Under the pieces are notes generated by a model that was not told the origin of the DNA, searched no databases, and saw only the letters and a list, made by a program, of their open reading frames with translations. Below are positions 7,933 through 14,627 of a DNA stretch of 40,444 bases, piece by piece. Position 1 is the stretch's first letter. Every line of letters starts with the position of its first letter. Source of the DNA: Roseburia sp. (GTDB lineage: Bacteria > Bacillota > Clostridia > Lachnospirales > Lachnospiraceae); the NCBI GenBank assembly GCA_023667765.1, contig JAMOZS010000021.1:1-40444 (forward strand), given 5' to 3'. A program made the translations under genes and the position numbers.

Positions 7933-8508
7933 CTAGGCCTCGCCCCGTCCTAATAAAAATGCCTGATGATTCAACTGCACGAACTTTGCCGGTACGCATT
8001 CCTCAATCGCCTTCTGCCATTTTTCCAACGGTATATCAAAATATCTGGAGAGCCTTCCCATCAGTACAATATTGACCGCCTTGGAGGAGCCTGCCTCCTC
8101 CGCCAGAGAAAGACAATCCATAGCATCCACCTGAACGCCCTGAGCCTCCAGCTTTTCAATCAAATCCACCGGATACTCCATTGCTCCGGTAATGACAGGC
8201 ATAGGGTCAATCTCCTGGGTATTTACCACAATACGCCCATCCTGTCTTAAATATTCCAAATATCTGGCCGCCTCCAGCTTTTCAAAAGAGACAATGAAAT
8301 CCGCCTCTCCTCTGTCAATCACAGGAGAATATACCTTGTCTCCAAAGCGCACATAGGTCACTACGCTTCCGCCCCTCTGACTCATTCCATGCACCTCAGA
8401 CACCTTTACATCATATCCCTCTGACAAAAGCAAATGTCCCAGAAGCTTGCTGGCAAGCAGGGAACCCTGTCCTCCCACCCCTACTATCATAATGTTCTTT
8501 GTCATCAT
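7933..8508 (-). CDS. iorB: Indolepyruvate:ferredoxin oxidoreductase, beta subunit
   Basis: The gamma-domain subunit of the 2-oxoacid:ferredoxin oxidoreductase that turns aryl pyruvates into aryl-acetyl-CoA while reducing ferredoxin. The product begins MMTKNIMIVGVGGQGSLLA, where GVGGQG is the family N-terminal glycine loop, and continues with SEVHGMSQRGGSV, the conserved pyruvate-oxidoreductase gamma motif, and KAVNIVLMGRL. With this start the protein has 191 residues, the expected size. The reading frame is open further upstream into iorA, but that extension has no family similarity, and the chosen ATG lies downstream of an AGGAGAAAGG purine-rich stretch. The intergenic gap to iorA is 28 bases, so the subunits are co-expressed. 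Confidence 0.93.
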   Translation of the reverse strand: MMTKNIMIVGVGGQGSLLASKLLGHLLLSEGYDVKVSEVHGMSQRGGSVVTYVRFGDKVYSPVIDRGEADFIVSFEKLEAARYLEYLRQDGRIVVNTQEIDPMPVITGAMEYPVDLIEKLEAQGVQVDAMDCLSLAEEAGSSKAVNIVLMGRLSRYFDIPLEKWQKAIEECVPAKFVQLNHQAFLLGRGEA

Positions 8509-8536
8509 TTTATCCAAACCTTTCTCCTGTCTTGCT

Positions 8537-10270
8537 TTAATCCTGTGACTGCAGGGCGCCGAATTTACACAGCTGCTTACATACTCCGCAGCCCACGCAG
8601 AGCGTTGTATCAATCACCGCCTTGCCGTCTCTGACACTGATGGCCGGACAGCCCATGCGCATACATGCCTTACAGCCCACGCATTTCTCACAGTCCACCC
8701 GAAGCGCCTTCTCGTGCTTTACATATTTCAACAGAGCACAGGGCCGTCTGCTGATAATCACAGAGGGCTCCTCAACCGCCAGTTCTTCCTTTATGACTCT
8801 GTCGCATTCCGCCAAATCATAGGGGTCTACTACCGTTACTCTCGCAAAGCCCATGGCGCGGCACAGAGCCTCCAAATCAATCTTACCTGCCGGGTCGCCC
8901 TTAATGTTATAGCCGGTAGTGGGATTCTGCTGATGCCCCGTCATTCCGGTAATGGAATTGTCTAAAATAATCACCGTGGAATTACTCTGGTTATAAGCAA
9001 TATTCGCAAGGCCCGTCATCCCGGAATGCATAAAAGTAGAATCACCGATTACCGCCACGGTTCTTCCTTCGCTCTCCTGTCCCAGCGCCTTGTTAAAGCC
9101 ATGAAGAGAACTGATGGAAGCTCCCATACACAATGTCATATCCATCGCACTTAAAGGCGCCACGGCTCCCAGCGTATAACAACCGATATCGCCTAATACC
9201 GTGCATTTATTCTTTGCCAGCGTATAGAACAGACCTCTGTGGGGACAGCCCGCACACATTACCGGCGGTCGGCCGGGCAGGGTCTCCTCCAGCTTACGAA
9301 ATGCAGGCGTTTCCACACCCAGCTTCCGGGCAATCAGATTCTGGGAAAACTCACCCTCCATGGGTAGAATATCCTTGCCTGTTACCTCAAGCCCCAACGC
9401 CCTGCAATGATTCTCAATCATCGGATCCAACTCCTCGATAATTACCAGCTTCTCTACTTTACCGGCAAAATCCAGAATCAGCTTTTCGGGCAGCGGGTAT
9501 ATCATACCCAGCTTCAAAATGCTGGCCTGATCTCCAAATACTTCCTTCGCATACTGATAACTGGTAGAAGAGGTAATGATTCCCAAACGGGTATCGCCCA
9601 TCTCCACCCGGTTAAAGTCGCAGTTCTCGGCATAGGCAGTCAGCCTTCTGGTCCGCTCCTCCACCACCGGATGACGACGGATGGCATTTACAGGCATCAT
9701 CACATACTTTGCTATATTTTTCTCGTATTTTTTTATCTCAGGCAGTACCCTTTCCCCCTCCTCCACAACACTCTGGGAATGGGCCACACGGGTACACATT
9801 TTTATGATAACGGGGGTGTCAAATTCCTCGGACAGCTCATAAGCCTTCTTCGCAAAGGCACAGGCCTCTCCGGAATCCGCCGGCTCCAGCATCGGAACCT
9901 TTGCCGCCATGGCATAATGACGGGAATCCTGCTCGTTCTGGGAAGAATGCATCCCCGGGTCATCTGCCACACAGATAATCATTCCGCCGTTTACACCGGT
10001 ATAAGAACAGGTAAAAAGTGGGTCTGCCGCCACGTTCAGCCCCACATGCTTCATACCGCAAAAGCTTCTCCTGCCTGCCAGCGACGCGCCAAAAGCCACC
10101 TCCATAGCCACCTTTTCATTGGGCGCCCACTCGCAATAAATTTCATCATATTTTGCCGCTTCCTCCGTTACCTCCGTACTGGGTGTACCGGGATAACTGG
10201 ATACCACGCTACAGCCCGCCTCATAAAGACCCCGCGCCAAAGCCTGATTACCTAACATCAATCGTCTCAT
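8537..10270 (-). CDS. iorA: Indolepyruvate:ferredoxin oxidoreductase, alpha subunit
   Basis: The catalytic, thiamine-diphosphate-dependent subunit of the aryl-pyruvate oxidoreductase. The N-terminal half is the pyrimidine-binding/alpha domain (MLGNQALARGLYEAG, then SYPGTPSTEV). The second half is the TPP-binding domain with CAGCPHRGLFY, GDIGCYTLG and GDSTFMHSGMTGLAN. The C terminus holds two [4Fe-4S] motifs, CVGCKACMRMGCPA and CVGCGVCKQLCKFGA, as in IorA. Starting at 10270 gives 577 residues, matching the family; the open frame continues 29 codons upstream but lacks similarity, and GGAAGG lies about 9 bases before the chosen ATG. It heads the iorA-iorB-paaK operon, with a promoter at 10414-10442 and a leader of about 135 bases containing a 7-bp hairpin (10369-10390). 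Confidence 0.93.
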   Translation of the reverse strand: MRRLMLGNQALARGLYEAGCSVVSSYPGTPSTEVTEEAAKYDEIYCEWAPNEKVAMEVAFGASLAGRRSFCGMKHVGLNVAADPLFTCSYTGVNGGMIICVADDPGMHSSQNEQDSRHYAMAAKVPMLEPADSGEACAFAKKAYELSEEFDTPVIIKMCTRVAHSQSVVEEGERVLPEIKKYEKNIAKYVMMPVNAIRRHPVVEERTRRLTAYAENCDFNRVEMGDTRLGIITSSTSYQYAKEVFGDQASILKLGMIYPLPEKLILDFAGKVEKLVIIEELDPMIENHCRALGLEVTGKDILPMEGEFSQNLIARKLGVETPAFRKLEETLPGRPPVMCAGCPHRGLFYTLAKNKCTVLGDIGCYTLGAVAPLSAMDMTLCMGASISSLHGFNKALGQESEGRTVAVIGDSTFMHSGMTGLANIAYNQSNSTVIILDNSITGMTGHQQNPTTGYNIKGDPAGKIDLEALCRAMGFARVTVVDPYDLAECDRVIKEELAVEEPSVIISRRPCALLKYVKHEKALRVDCEKCVGCKACMRMGCPAISVRDGKAVIDTTLCVGCGVCKQLCKFGALQSQD

Positions 10271-10413
10271 GGTAAATTTCCTTCCTGTTTTCTCGTTTTG
10301 ACATCCGCCCGATTCATGGTTTTGCCAAATACCGAAGCCATGGGCCGAGCCGCGCATTCCCCACCCGAAACGCCGACAAATTACGGCGTTGAGAGAAATT
10401 ACGCTCGTATCAT

Positions 10414-10442
10414 ATCATAGCATTTTTTAAAGTTTTAGTAAA
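10414..10442 (-). promoter_or_regulatory. Promoter of the iorA-iorB-paaK operon
   Basis: On the minus strand, -35 TTTACT (10442-10437) and -10 TATGAT (10419-10414) are 17 bp apart in an A/T-rich stretch between the chemoreceptor gene and iorA. Confidence 0.65.
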
Positions 10443-10481
10443 CAAGAAAAATTCGGCATGAAGCTTCTGCAAAGGGAAAAT

Positions 10482-12359
10482 TCAGCCTTCTATCATATCC
10501 AGAAGATTACCTGTAATATCTGCCATATTAGAAGACACTTCCTTCGTATCATGAGAAATCTGTACATTTTCCTCCACTACGTCAGAAATCTGACCAAGCT
10601 GTCTGACAGCGCGCTCCACAATATCCACATTCTGCCGTACCATATGGGATATTTCGTCTACATCCTCCCTGGAACGCTCAATATTTCCCACTACCGCCGA
10701 GAATGTATCCGCTGTTTGCTGCGTGATACTCTGCCCCTCTTTTACTGCCTGTATGGAACCTGTAATCAACTCATTCGTCTCCTTCGCCGCCTGCAGGCTT
10801 CTGGCCGCAAGTGCGCCTACCTCTGTGGCAACTACCGTAAAGCCCTTGCCAATCTCACCGGCTCTGGCCGCCTCAATGGATGCATTCAGGGAAAGCAGAT
10901 TCGTCTGCTGCGCAATGGAATTGATTTCATCAATAATTTTTTCAATCTTCATGGACATATCGCTGATTTTCTGCATAGAATCCTTCAGCATCTCCATCTG
11001 TGACTGTGTTTCTCTGATTTTATCTGTGGTAGTTCCTGTAGAAGCAGAAATATCGGCAGAGGCGCTTACACTGTGCTTCAGTTCCTCCTTCAGCCGTCCC
11101 ATAATCTGCTGCAAACCGGAAACCGCCTGCTTTTGCTTTTCGGTGCCGTTATATATGCTATCTGCATTTTCCAGGGTCTTTCCGGATACCTGTCCCAAAT
11201 CCCCACAGACATTCTTTATATTTTCAATAAGCATCCGGTTACTCTCTACATTGGCTTCCTGCTGCTTTATGAGTTCCTCATTTTCCCGAATACTCTGACA
11301 GATACTGGCCACCATCCGGTTAATATTGTCGGAAAGCTGTTCAAATTCCGGATTTCCTTTCTCGTTTACGGTAATGTCGAAATCGCCCTCTGCAATTTTT
11401 TTCATGGAGGCAGTAATCTGATTCAGTCCCCGCACAATTTTACTTTCCACCATCCGGTTAATCATAATCAACAGTACCCCAAAAATCAGAAGCATACTGA
11501 GAGATACCACCAATGTCTGGCTCCGGCGTTCTGCATAATACTCCGAGGCGGGAAGAAAGGTTCCAATAATTGTATCACCGTTTTCCTCGGCATAATAATA
11601 TCCTTTTTTCCCATCTATCCCTGCCTTGCCGCTTCCCACAAAACTCTCCGGGAAACCGGCGTCCACAGCCGACGTGCCAATCAACGCGTCGTTCGGGTGG
11701 GCAAGCAGCAGCCCGCTGGCTTTATCGATGGCATAGATATAGCCGTTTGTACCAAAATCAATATCCCTGAGCACTACAGAGATATCCGTACCGGCAAGAG
11801 TCTCCTCCAGAACCTCCGGACGCACTCCTACCTGCACCAGTCCTTTCGCGTCCTTTCTCGCCACGCCGATATACTGCATCAGAATGCCCTCCGCCACATT
11901 GAGCTGGGGCTCCTGCGCAATCTCGACGGACGGATCGTCCACGATGACCATAAACGCTCTGGCCTGTTCGCCGCTGGTCATATCAAAGCCTACATAACTG
12001 TCTATCGTACTGGAGGTAATAATTCCCTTTTCATCAATAATATGTAATTCGTTTATTTGCAGCCGGTCTCTAATCTGCTCCAGCTTTTTCTTATCGGAAG
12101 CAATAGAAGGTTCCATGGCCAGCATATCCGCAAAGGCTCTGGTTTTTGCCAGATTATCTGCATTCAGATTATCCGTAAGCCTTTGAATATTTTCCTCATT
12201 ACCGGCAAGTCTTTCCCTAACGTCCACAAGCTTACTCTGGCTGGAAGCCATATTATTATGTCGGTTTGTGAAAGTCTGCAAGGTAAATATGGCGGCAATG
12301 GTGACAACAAGCGCCACAATCATATAAACAAAAAGCCGTTTTGTAAAAATTTTTTTCAT
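10482..12359 (-). CDS. Methyl-accepting chemotaxis protein with extracellular Cache-type sensor
   Basis: A 625-residue membrane chemoreceptor that passes ligand signals to CheA/CheW. The first transmembrane helix spans residues 9-28. An extracellular domain of about 250 residues with Cache-like features ([44 protein letters not shown]) is followed by a second helix near residues 277-300. Then come a HAMP linker (about 303-355) and a long coiled-coil signalling domain. The conserved hairpin tip [19 protein letters not shown] continues to [12 protein letters not shown] near residue 500. Cache domains bind amino acids, organic acids or other small metabolites, but the ligand cannot be inferred. 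An unusual 14-bp inverted repeat lies 30 bases upstream of the start. No che genes are in the window. Confidence 0.95.
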   Translation of the reverse strand: MKKIFTKRLFVYMIVALVVTIAAIFTLQTFTNRHNNMASSQSKLVDVRERLAGNEENIQRLTDNLNADNLAKTRAFADMLAMEPSIASDKKKLEQIRDRLQINELHIIDEKGIITSSTIDSYVGFDMTSGEQARAFMVIVDDPSVEIAQEPQLNVAEGILMQYIGVARKDAKGLVQVGVRPEVLEETLAGTDISVVLRDIDFGTNGYIYAIDKASGLLLAHPNDALIGTSAVDAGFPESFVGSGKAGIDGKKGYYYAEENGDTIIGTFLPASEYYAERRSQTLVVSLSMLLIFGVLLIMINRMVESKIVRGLNQITASMKKIAEGDFDITVNEKGNPEFEQLSDNINRMVASICQSIRENEELIKQQEANVESNRMLIENIKNVCGDLGQVSGKTLENADSIYNGTEKQKQAVSGLQQIMGRLKEELKHSVSASADISASTGTTTDKIRETQSQMEMLKDSMQKISDMSMKIEKIIDEINSIAQQTNLLSLNASIEAARAGEIGKGFTVVATEVGALAARSLQAAKETNELITGSIQAVKEGQSITQQTADTFSAVVGNIERSREDVDEISHMVRQNVDIVERAVRQLGQISDVVEENVQISHDTKEVSSNMADITGNLLDMIEG

Positions 12360-12388
12360 AAATTTTTATCCTTTCTTCCATATTTTAT

Positions 12389-12450
12389 AACCGTGAGCAA
12401 AACCCAAACCACCTGCTCCTGCTTCCCGGCTCTGGATTTTGCTCACGGTT
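12389..12450. repeat. 14-bp inverted repeat upstream of the chemoreceptor gene
   Basis: AACCGTGAGCAAAA (12389-12402) pairs perfectly with TTTTGCTCACGGTT (12437-12450) around a 34-base loop. It lies between tRNA-Gly and the chemoreceptor ATG on the minus strand and lacks a clean U tract. It may end the tRNA transcript, or be a leader structure or regulator site for the receptor gene. Confidence 0.6.
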
Positions 12451-12489
12451 TATTGCCGCTTATAGAATCCGTAAAAAATATAACAAAAA

Positions 12490-12560
12490 AGCAGATAACG
12501 GGAGTCGAACCCGCCTTTCCAGCTTGGGAAGCTAGCGTTCTACCGATGAACCATATCTGC
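12490..12560 (-). tRNA. tRNA-Gly (anticodon CCC)
   Basis: The 71-base minus-strand segment folds with acceptor GCAGATA/TATCTGC and discriminator T. The D arm is GTTC/GAAC, the anticodon stem CTAGC/GCTGG encloses loop TTCCCAA, and the T arm carries TTCGACT. The anticodon CCC reads GGG only, so it complements more general glycine tRNAs elsewhere in the genome. CCA is not encoded. A promoter is visible at 12577-12605. Confidence 0.94.
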
Positions 12561-12576
12561 ATACAATCTATTAACT

Positions 12577-12605
12577 ATTATAACACATCCGCCGGCATTT
12601 GACCA
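12577..12605 (-). promoter_or_regulatory. Promoter of tRNA-Gly
   Basis: On the minus strand, -35 TGGTCA (12605-12600) and a perfect -10 TATAAT (12582-12577) are 17 bp apart; the predicted start falls about 10 bases upstream of the tRNA. The 200 bases between this site and rplT otherwise hold only a weak T-rich terminator candidate and a doubtful 23-codon ORF. Confidence 0.65.
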
Positions 12606-12799
12606 GCAGAACTTTACTATATAACAAAAAAATTAAAAAACACCCCTACGACAATGGGCAGTCAAAATTGCGCTTCTATGTAATTACGCAAGCCTTGTGG
12701 TAAACAGCCATGGAAACCGCTGCACTCTGACATGCCGCCGCCTCCATGACCGAATAGCCTAAACAGGACTGTTCTGTTCTTGCAAAGGATACAAACCTT

Positions 12800-13156
12800 T
12801 TATGCAATCTTGCTCTTTGCAAGCTCTGCCAGAGTCTTAAATCCCTCCGCATCATTAACTGCCATTTCAGCCAGCATCTTTCTGTTCATATCAACACCGG
12901 CCAGCTTCAGGCCATACATAAATCTGCTGTAAGACAAACCATTCATTCTTGCCGCTGCGTTGATACGTGCAATCCACAGCTGTCTGAACTGACGCTTTCT
13001 CTCTTTTCTTCCTGCATAAGAGCTGGTAAGCGCTCTCATGACAGACTGCTTTGCTACTCTATACTGCTTGCTTCTGGCGCCTCTGTATCCCTTTGCAAGC
13101 TTTAATACTCTGTTATGCTTCTTCTTGGCGTTCAAGCCACCTTTAATTCTTGCCAT
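12800..13156 (-). CDS. rplT: 50S ribosomal protein L20
   Basis: A 118-residue basic protein that binds 23S rRNA early in large-subunit assembly. The N terminus [20 protein letters not shown] and the block [20 protein letters not shown] are diagnostic for L20, and the length is exactly that of the family. It is the last gene of the infC-rpmI-rplT operon, 24 bases after rpmI. In Firmicutes, free L20 binds the infC leader and represses the operon, which fits the attenuator seen at 13970-13995. Confidence 0.98.
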   Translation of the reverse strand: MARIKGGLNAKKKHNRVLKLAKGYRGARSKQYRVAKQSVMRALTSSYAGRKERKRQFRQLWIARINAAARMNGLSYSRFMYGLKLAGVDMNRKMLAEMAVNDAEGFKTLAELAKSKIA

Positions 13157-13180
13157 TGTCTTTTCTCCTCCATACCTGAA

Positions 13181-13378
13181 TTATAAATAGGGCAAAATCT
13201 TCTTCATATTCTTTACATTGGTTGCGTCGGTAATGGCAGCCTTTCTGAGATTACGCTTTCTCTTGGTAGACTTCTTTGTCAGGATATGGCTCTTGTAAGC
13301 TTTGGCTCTCTTTAACTTACCTGTTCCCGTTACTTTAAAACGCTTCGCTGCCGCTCTGCTTGTCTTCATTTTTGGCAT
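13181..13378 (-). CDS. rpmI: 50S ribosomal protein L35
   Basis: A 65-residue, strongly basic protein of the large ribosomal subunit. The N terminus [20 protein letters not shown] and the central [17 protein letters not shown] match L35 end to end. It lies between infC and rplT in the universal order, 47 bases after infC, with a GGAGG-type ribosome-binding site (AGGAGGAAAT) before the ATG. Confidence 0.98.
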   Translation of the reverse strand: MPKMKTSRAAAKRFKVTGTGKLKRAKAYKSHILTKKSTKRKRNLRKAAITDATNVKNMKKILPYL

Positions 13379-13425
13379 AACTATTTCCTCCTAAACTATT
13401 CTTAATCTATTTTAACTTCTGCGAC

Positions 13426-13932
13426 TTATCGCTTCTCAGTTAAAAACATGGTCATGCTTCTTCCCTCTACCTTAGGCGCCTTCTCTACCACCGCAATATC
13501 AGAAAGGCTTTCGGCAAAATCGTCGAGAATATGCTTACTGGTATTCATATGCGCCATCTCTCTGCCGCGGAAGCGCAATGTAATCTTTACCTTATCACCC
13601 TTTGTCAGGAACTTTCTTGCGGCATTCACCTTTGTGTTCAAATCGTTGGTATCAATATTGGGAGACAAACGTATCTCCTTAATTTCAATCACATGCTGCT
13701 TTTTTTTGGCTTCCTTCTCTTTTCTGATTTGCTCGTACTTAAACTTGCCGTAATCTACAATTCTGCACACAGGCGGCTTCGCCGTAGGAGCAATTTTCAC
13801 CAAATCCAGTCCTGCCTCCTCGGCAAGCTGCATTGCCTCTCTGGCAGACATAATTCCAAGCTGTTCCCCATCCTCCCCAATCAAACGTACTTCCTTGTCT
13901 CTGATTTGTTCGTTAATCATTAAATCGCTAAT
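13426..13932 (-). CDS. infC: Translation initiation factor IF-3, starting at an AUU codon
   Basis: IF-3 binds the 30S subunit, checks the start codon and keeps 50S away. The 168-residue product has the N-terminal domain (INEQIRDKEVRLIGEDGEQL), the linker-like LVKIAPTAKPPVCRIVDYGK, and the C-terminal domain (IEIKEIRLSPNID, FRGREMAHM). The start was set at ATT (13932-13930) because a perfect GGAGGT lies 8 bases upstream and the preceding codons have no IF-3 similarity. An ATG four codons further in has no Shine-Dalgarno at the right distance. AUU is the known self-regulatory IF-3 start codon in bacteria: scarce IF-3 lets ribosomes use it. The gene leads the infC-rpmI-rplT operon behind a leader of about 185 bases. 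Confidence 0.93.
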   Translation of the reverse strand: MSDLMINEQIRDKEVRLIGEDGEQLGIMSAREAMQLAEEAGLDLVKIAPTAKPPVCRIVDYGKFKYEQIRKEKEAKKKQHVIEIKEIRLSPNIDTNDLNTKVNAARKFLTKGDKVKITLRFRGREMAHMNTSKHILDDFAESLSDIAVVEKAPKVEGRSMTMFLTEKR

Positions 13933-14117
13933 GGTCCTGCACCTCCATAAGAAAATAAAAACATGTGACAAAAAAACGGACAGCACAGCTATCCGCAAAT
14001 CCTCATAATCATACCGTCATTCTCAGAAACAGTACGAAAAAGAAATAAACGCTTACTGGCTCAATTGCCGTAAGGTGAGAGCGGACACTCTGCTTGTTTT
14101 CCTACGTTTTTGAACGC
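13933..14117 (-). ncRNA. infC-rpmI-rplT leader RNA (L20-leader-like)
   Basis: About 185 bases separate the predicted start near 14117 from the AUU codon. The leader can form several hairpins and ends in an intrinsic terminator 38 bases before the start. This arrangement corresponds to the Firmicutes L20 leader, where L20 binding favours premature termination. The match is by position and the terminator; I did not verify the covariance model. Confidence 0.6.
13970..13995 (-). terminator. Attenuator terminator upstream of infC
   Basis: On the minus strand CGGATAG pairs with CTGTCCG around loop CTGTG, followed directly by seven T residues (13976-13970). It lies inside the leader, before the infC start, so it acts as a conditional terminator rather than an operon end. 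Confidence 0.8.
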
Positions 14118-14123
14118 TTATGT

Positions 14124-14152
14124 AGCATAACACAAAGACATTTCCCTGTCAA
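14124..14152 (-). promoter_or_regulatory. Promoter of infC-rpmI-rplT
   Basis: A perfect -35 TTGACA (14152-14147) and -10 TATGCT (14129-14124) on the minus strand are 17 bp apart, placing the start near 14117. Confidence 0.8.
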
Positions 14153-14190
14153 TACCCCGAAATAAATTTCTTGAAGCTTCCTGAATCCTG

Positions 14191-14220
14191 CCGAAGAGAG
14201 GCCGTACAGCCTCTCTTCGG
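14191..14220. terminator. Strong hairpin after the DUF1540 gene
   Basis: CCGAAGAGAGGC pairs perfectly over 12 bp with GCCTCTCTTCGG around a 6-base loop. It sits 17 bases downstream of the DUF1540 stop codon. No U tract follows on either strand, so it may end or stabilise the transcript rather than act as a classical terminator. Confidence 0.5.
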
Positions 14221-14236
14221 ACAATGATACTACAGA

Positions 14237-14557
14237 TTATTTCTCCGTAAAGGTAGCGCAGGCCGTTTCCCTGCAGTCACAGGCGCCGCAGCCCCTGATA
14301 TCCACATGCTCCGCCACACATTTATAATTGCTGTTATACATACATTTTACCGCCTCACAATCAATGCTGATTGTTTTGCTGGGGTGTGACAAAGAGCTGG
14401 TATAGGCGTCATGCCCCTCTCTTACCTGGGCAAAGCTCTCACAGCAGGTATCATCACAGTCACATGCATGCTTCCCACCCACCATAATATCGCCTTTACA
14501 GCAATAACACTCCGAATTATAGGTACAATTTTCCACCGCGCATTTTAAATCCGCCAT
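14237..14557 (-). CDS. Protein with two DUF1540 cysteine-rich domains
   Basis: A 106-residue protein made of two copies of the DUF1540 metal-binding-like module. The first spans about residues 3-40 (CAVENCTYNSECYCC, then CDCDDTCC). The second spans about 68-103 (CEAVKCMYNSNYKC, then CDCRETAC). Together they hold more than a dozen cysteines with conserved C-x5-C-x3-N-x-x-C-like spacing, which suggests metal binding in the cytoplasm. The biochemical role of DUF1540 is not established; such genes are common in spore-forming Clostridia. The start at 14557 was preferred because AAGGAGG lies 5 bases before it; an in-frame ATG six codons upstream has no ribosome-binding site. It lies downstream of thrS. 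Confidence 0.85.
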   Translation of the reverse strand: MADLKCAVENCTYNSECYCCKGDIMVGGKHACDCDDTCCESFAQVREGHDAYTSSLSHPSKTISIDCEAVKCMYNSNYKCVAEHVDIRGCGACDCRETACATFTEK

Positions 14558-14627
14558 ACAAACCTCCTTCTGCATTGTTCCTGCTTATTATGCAGTAGTA
14601 GTCTGTCCCGGAACGGTCGAAAATATA

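Noticed and set aside
9407-10255. A 282-codon plus-strand open frame opposite iorA
   Set aside because: It lies entirely antisense to intact iorA, with no ribosome-binding site or family features.
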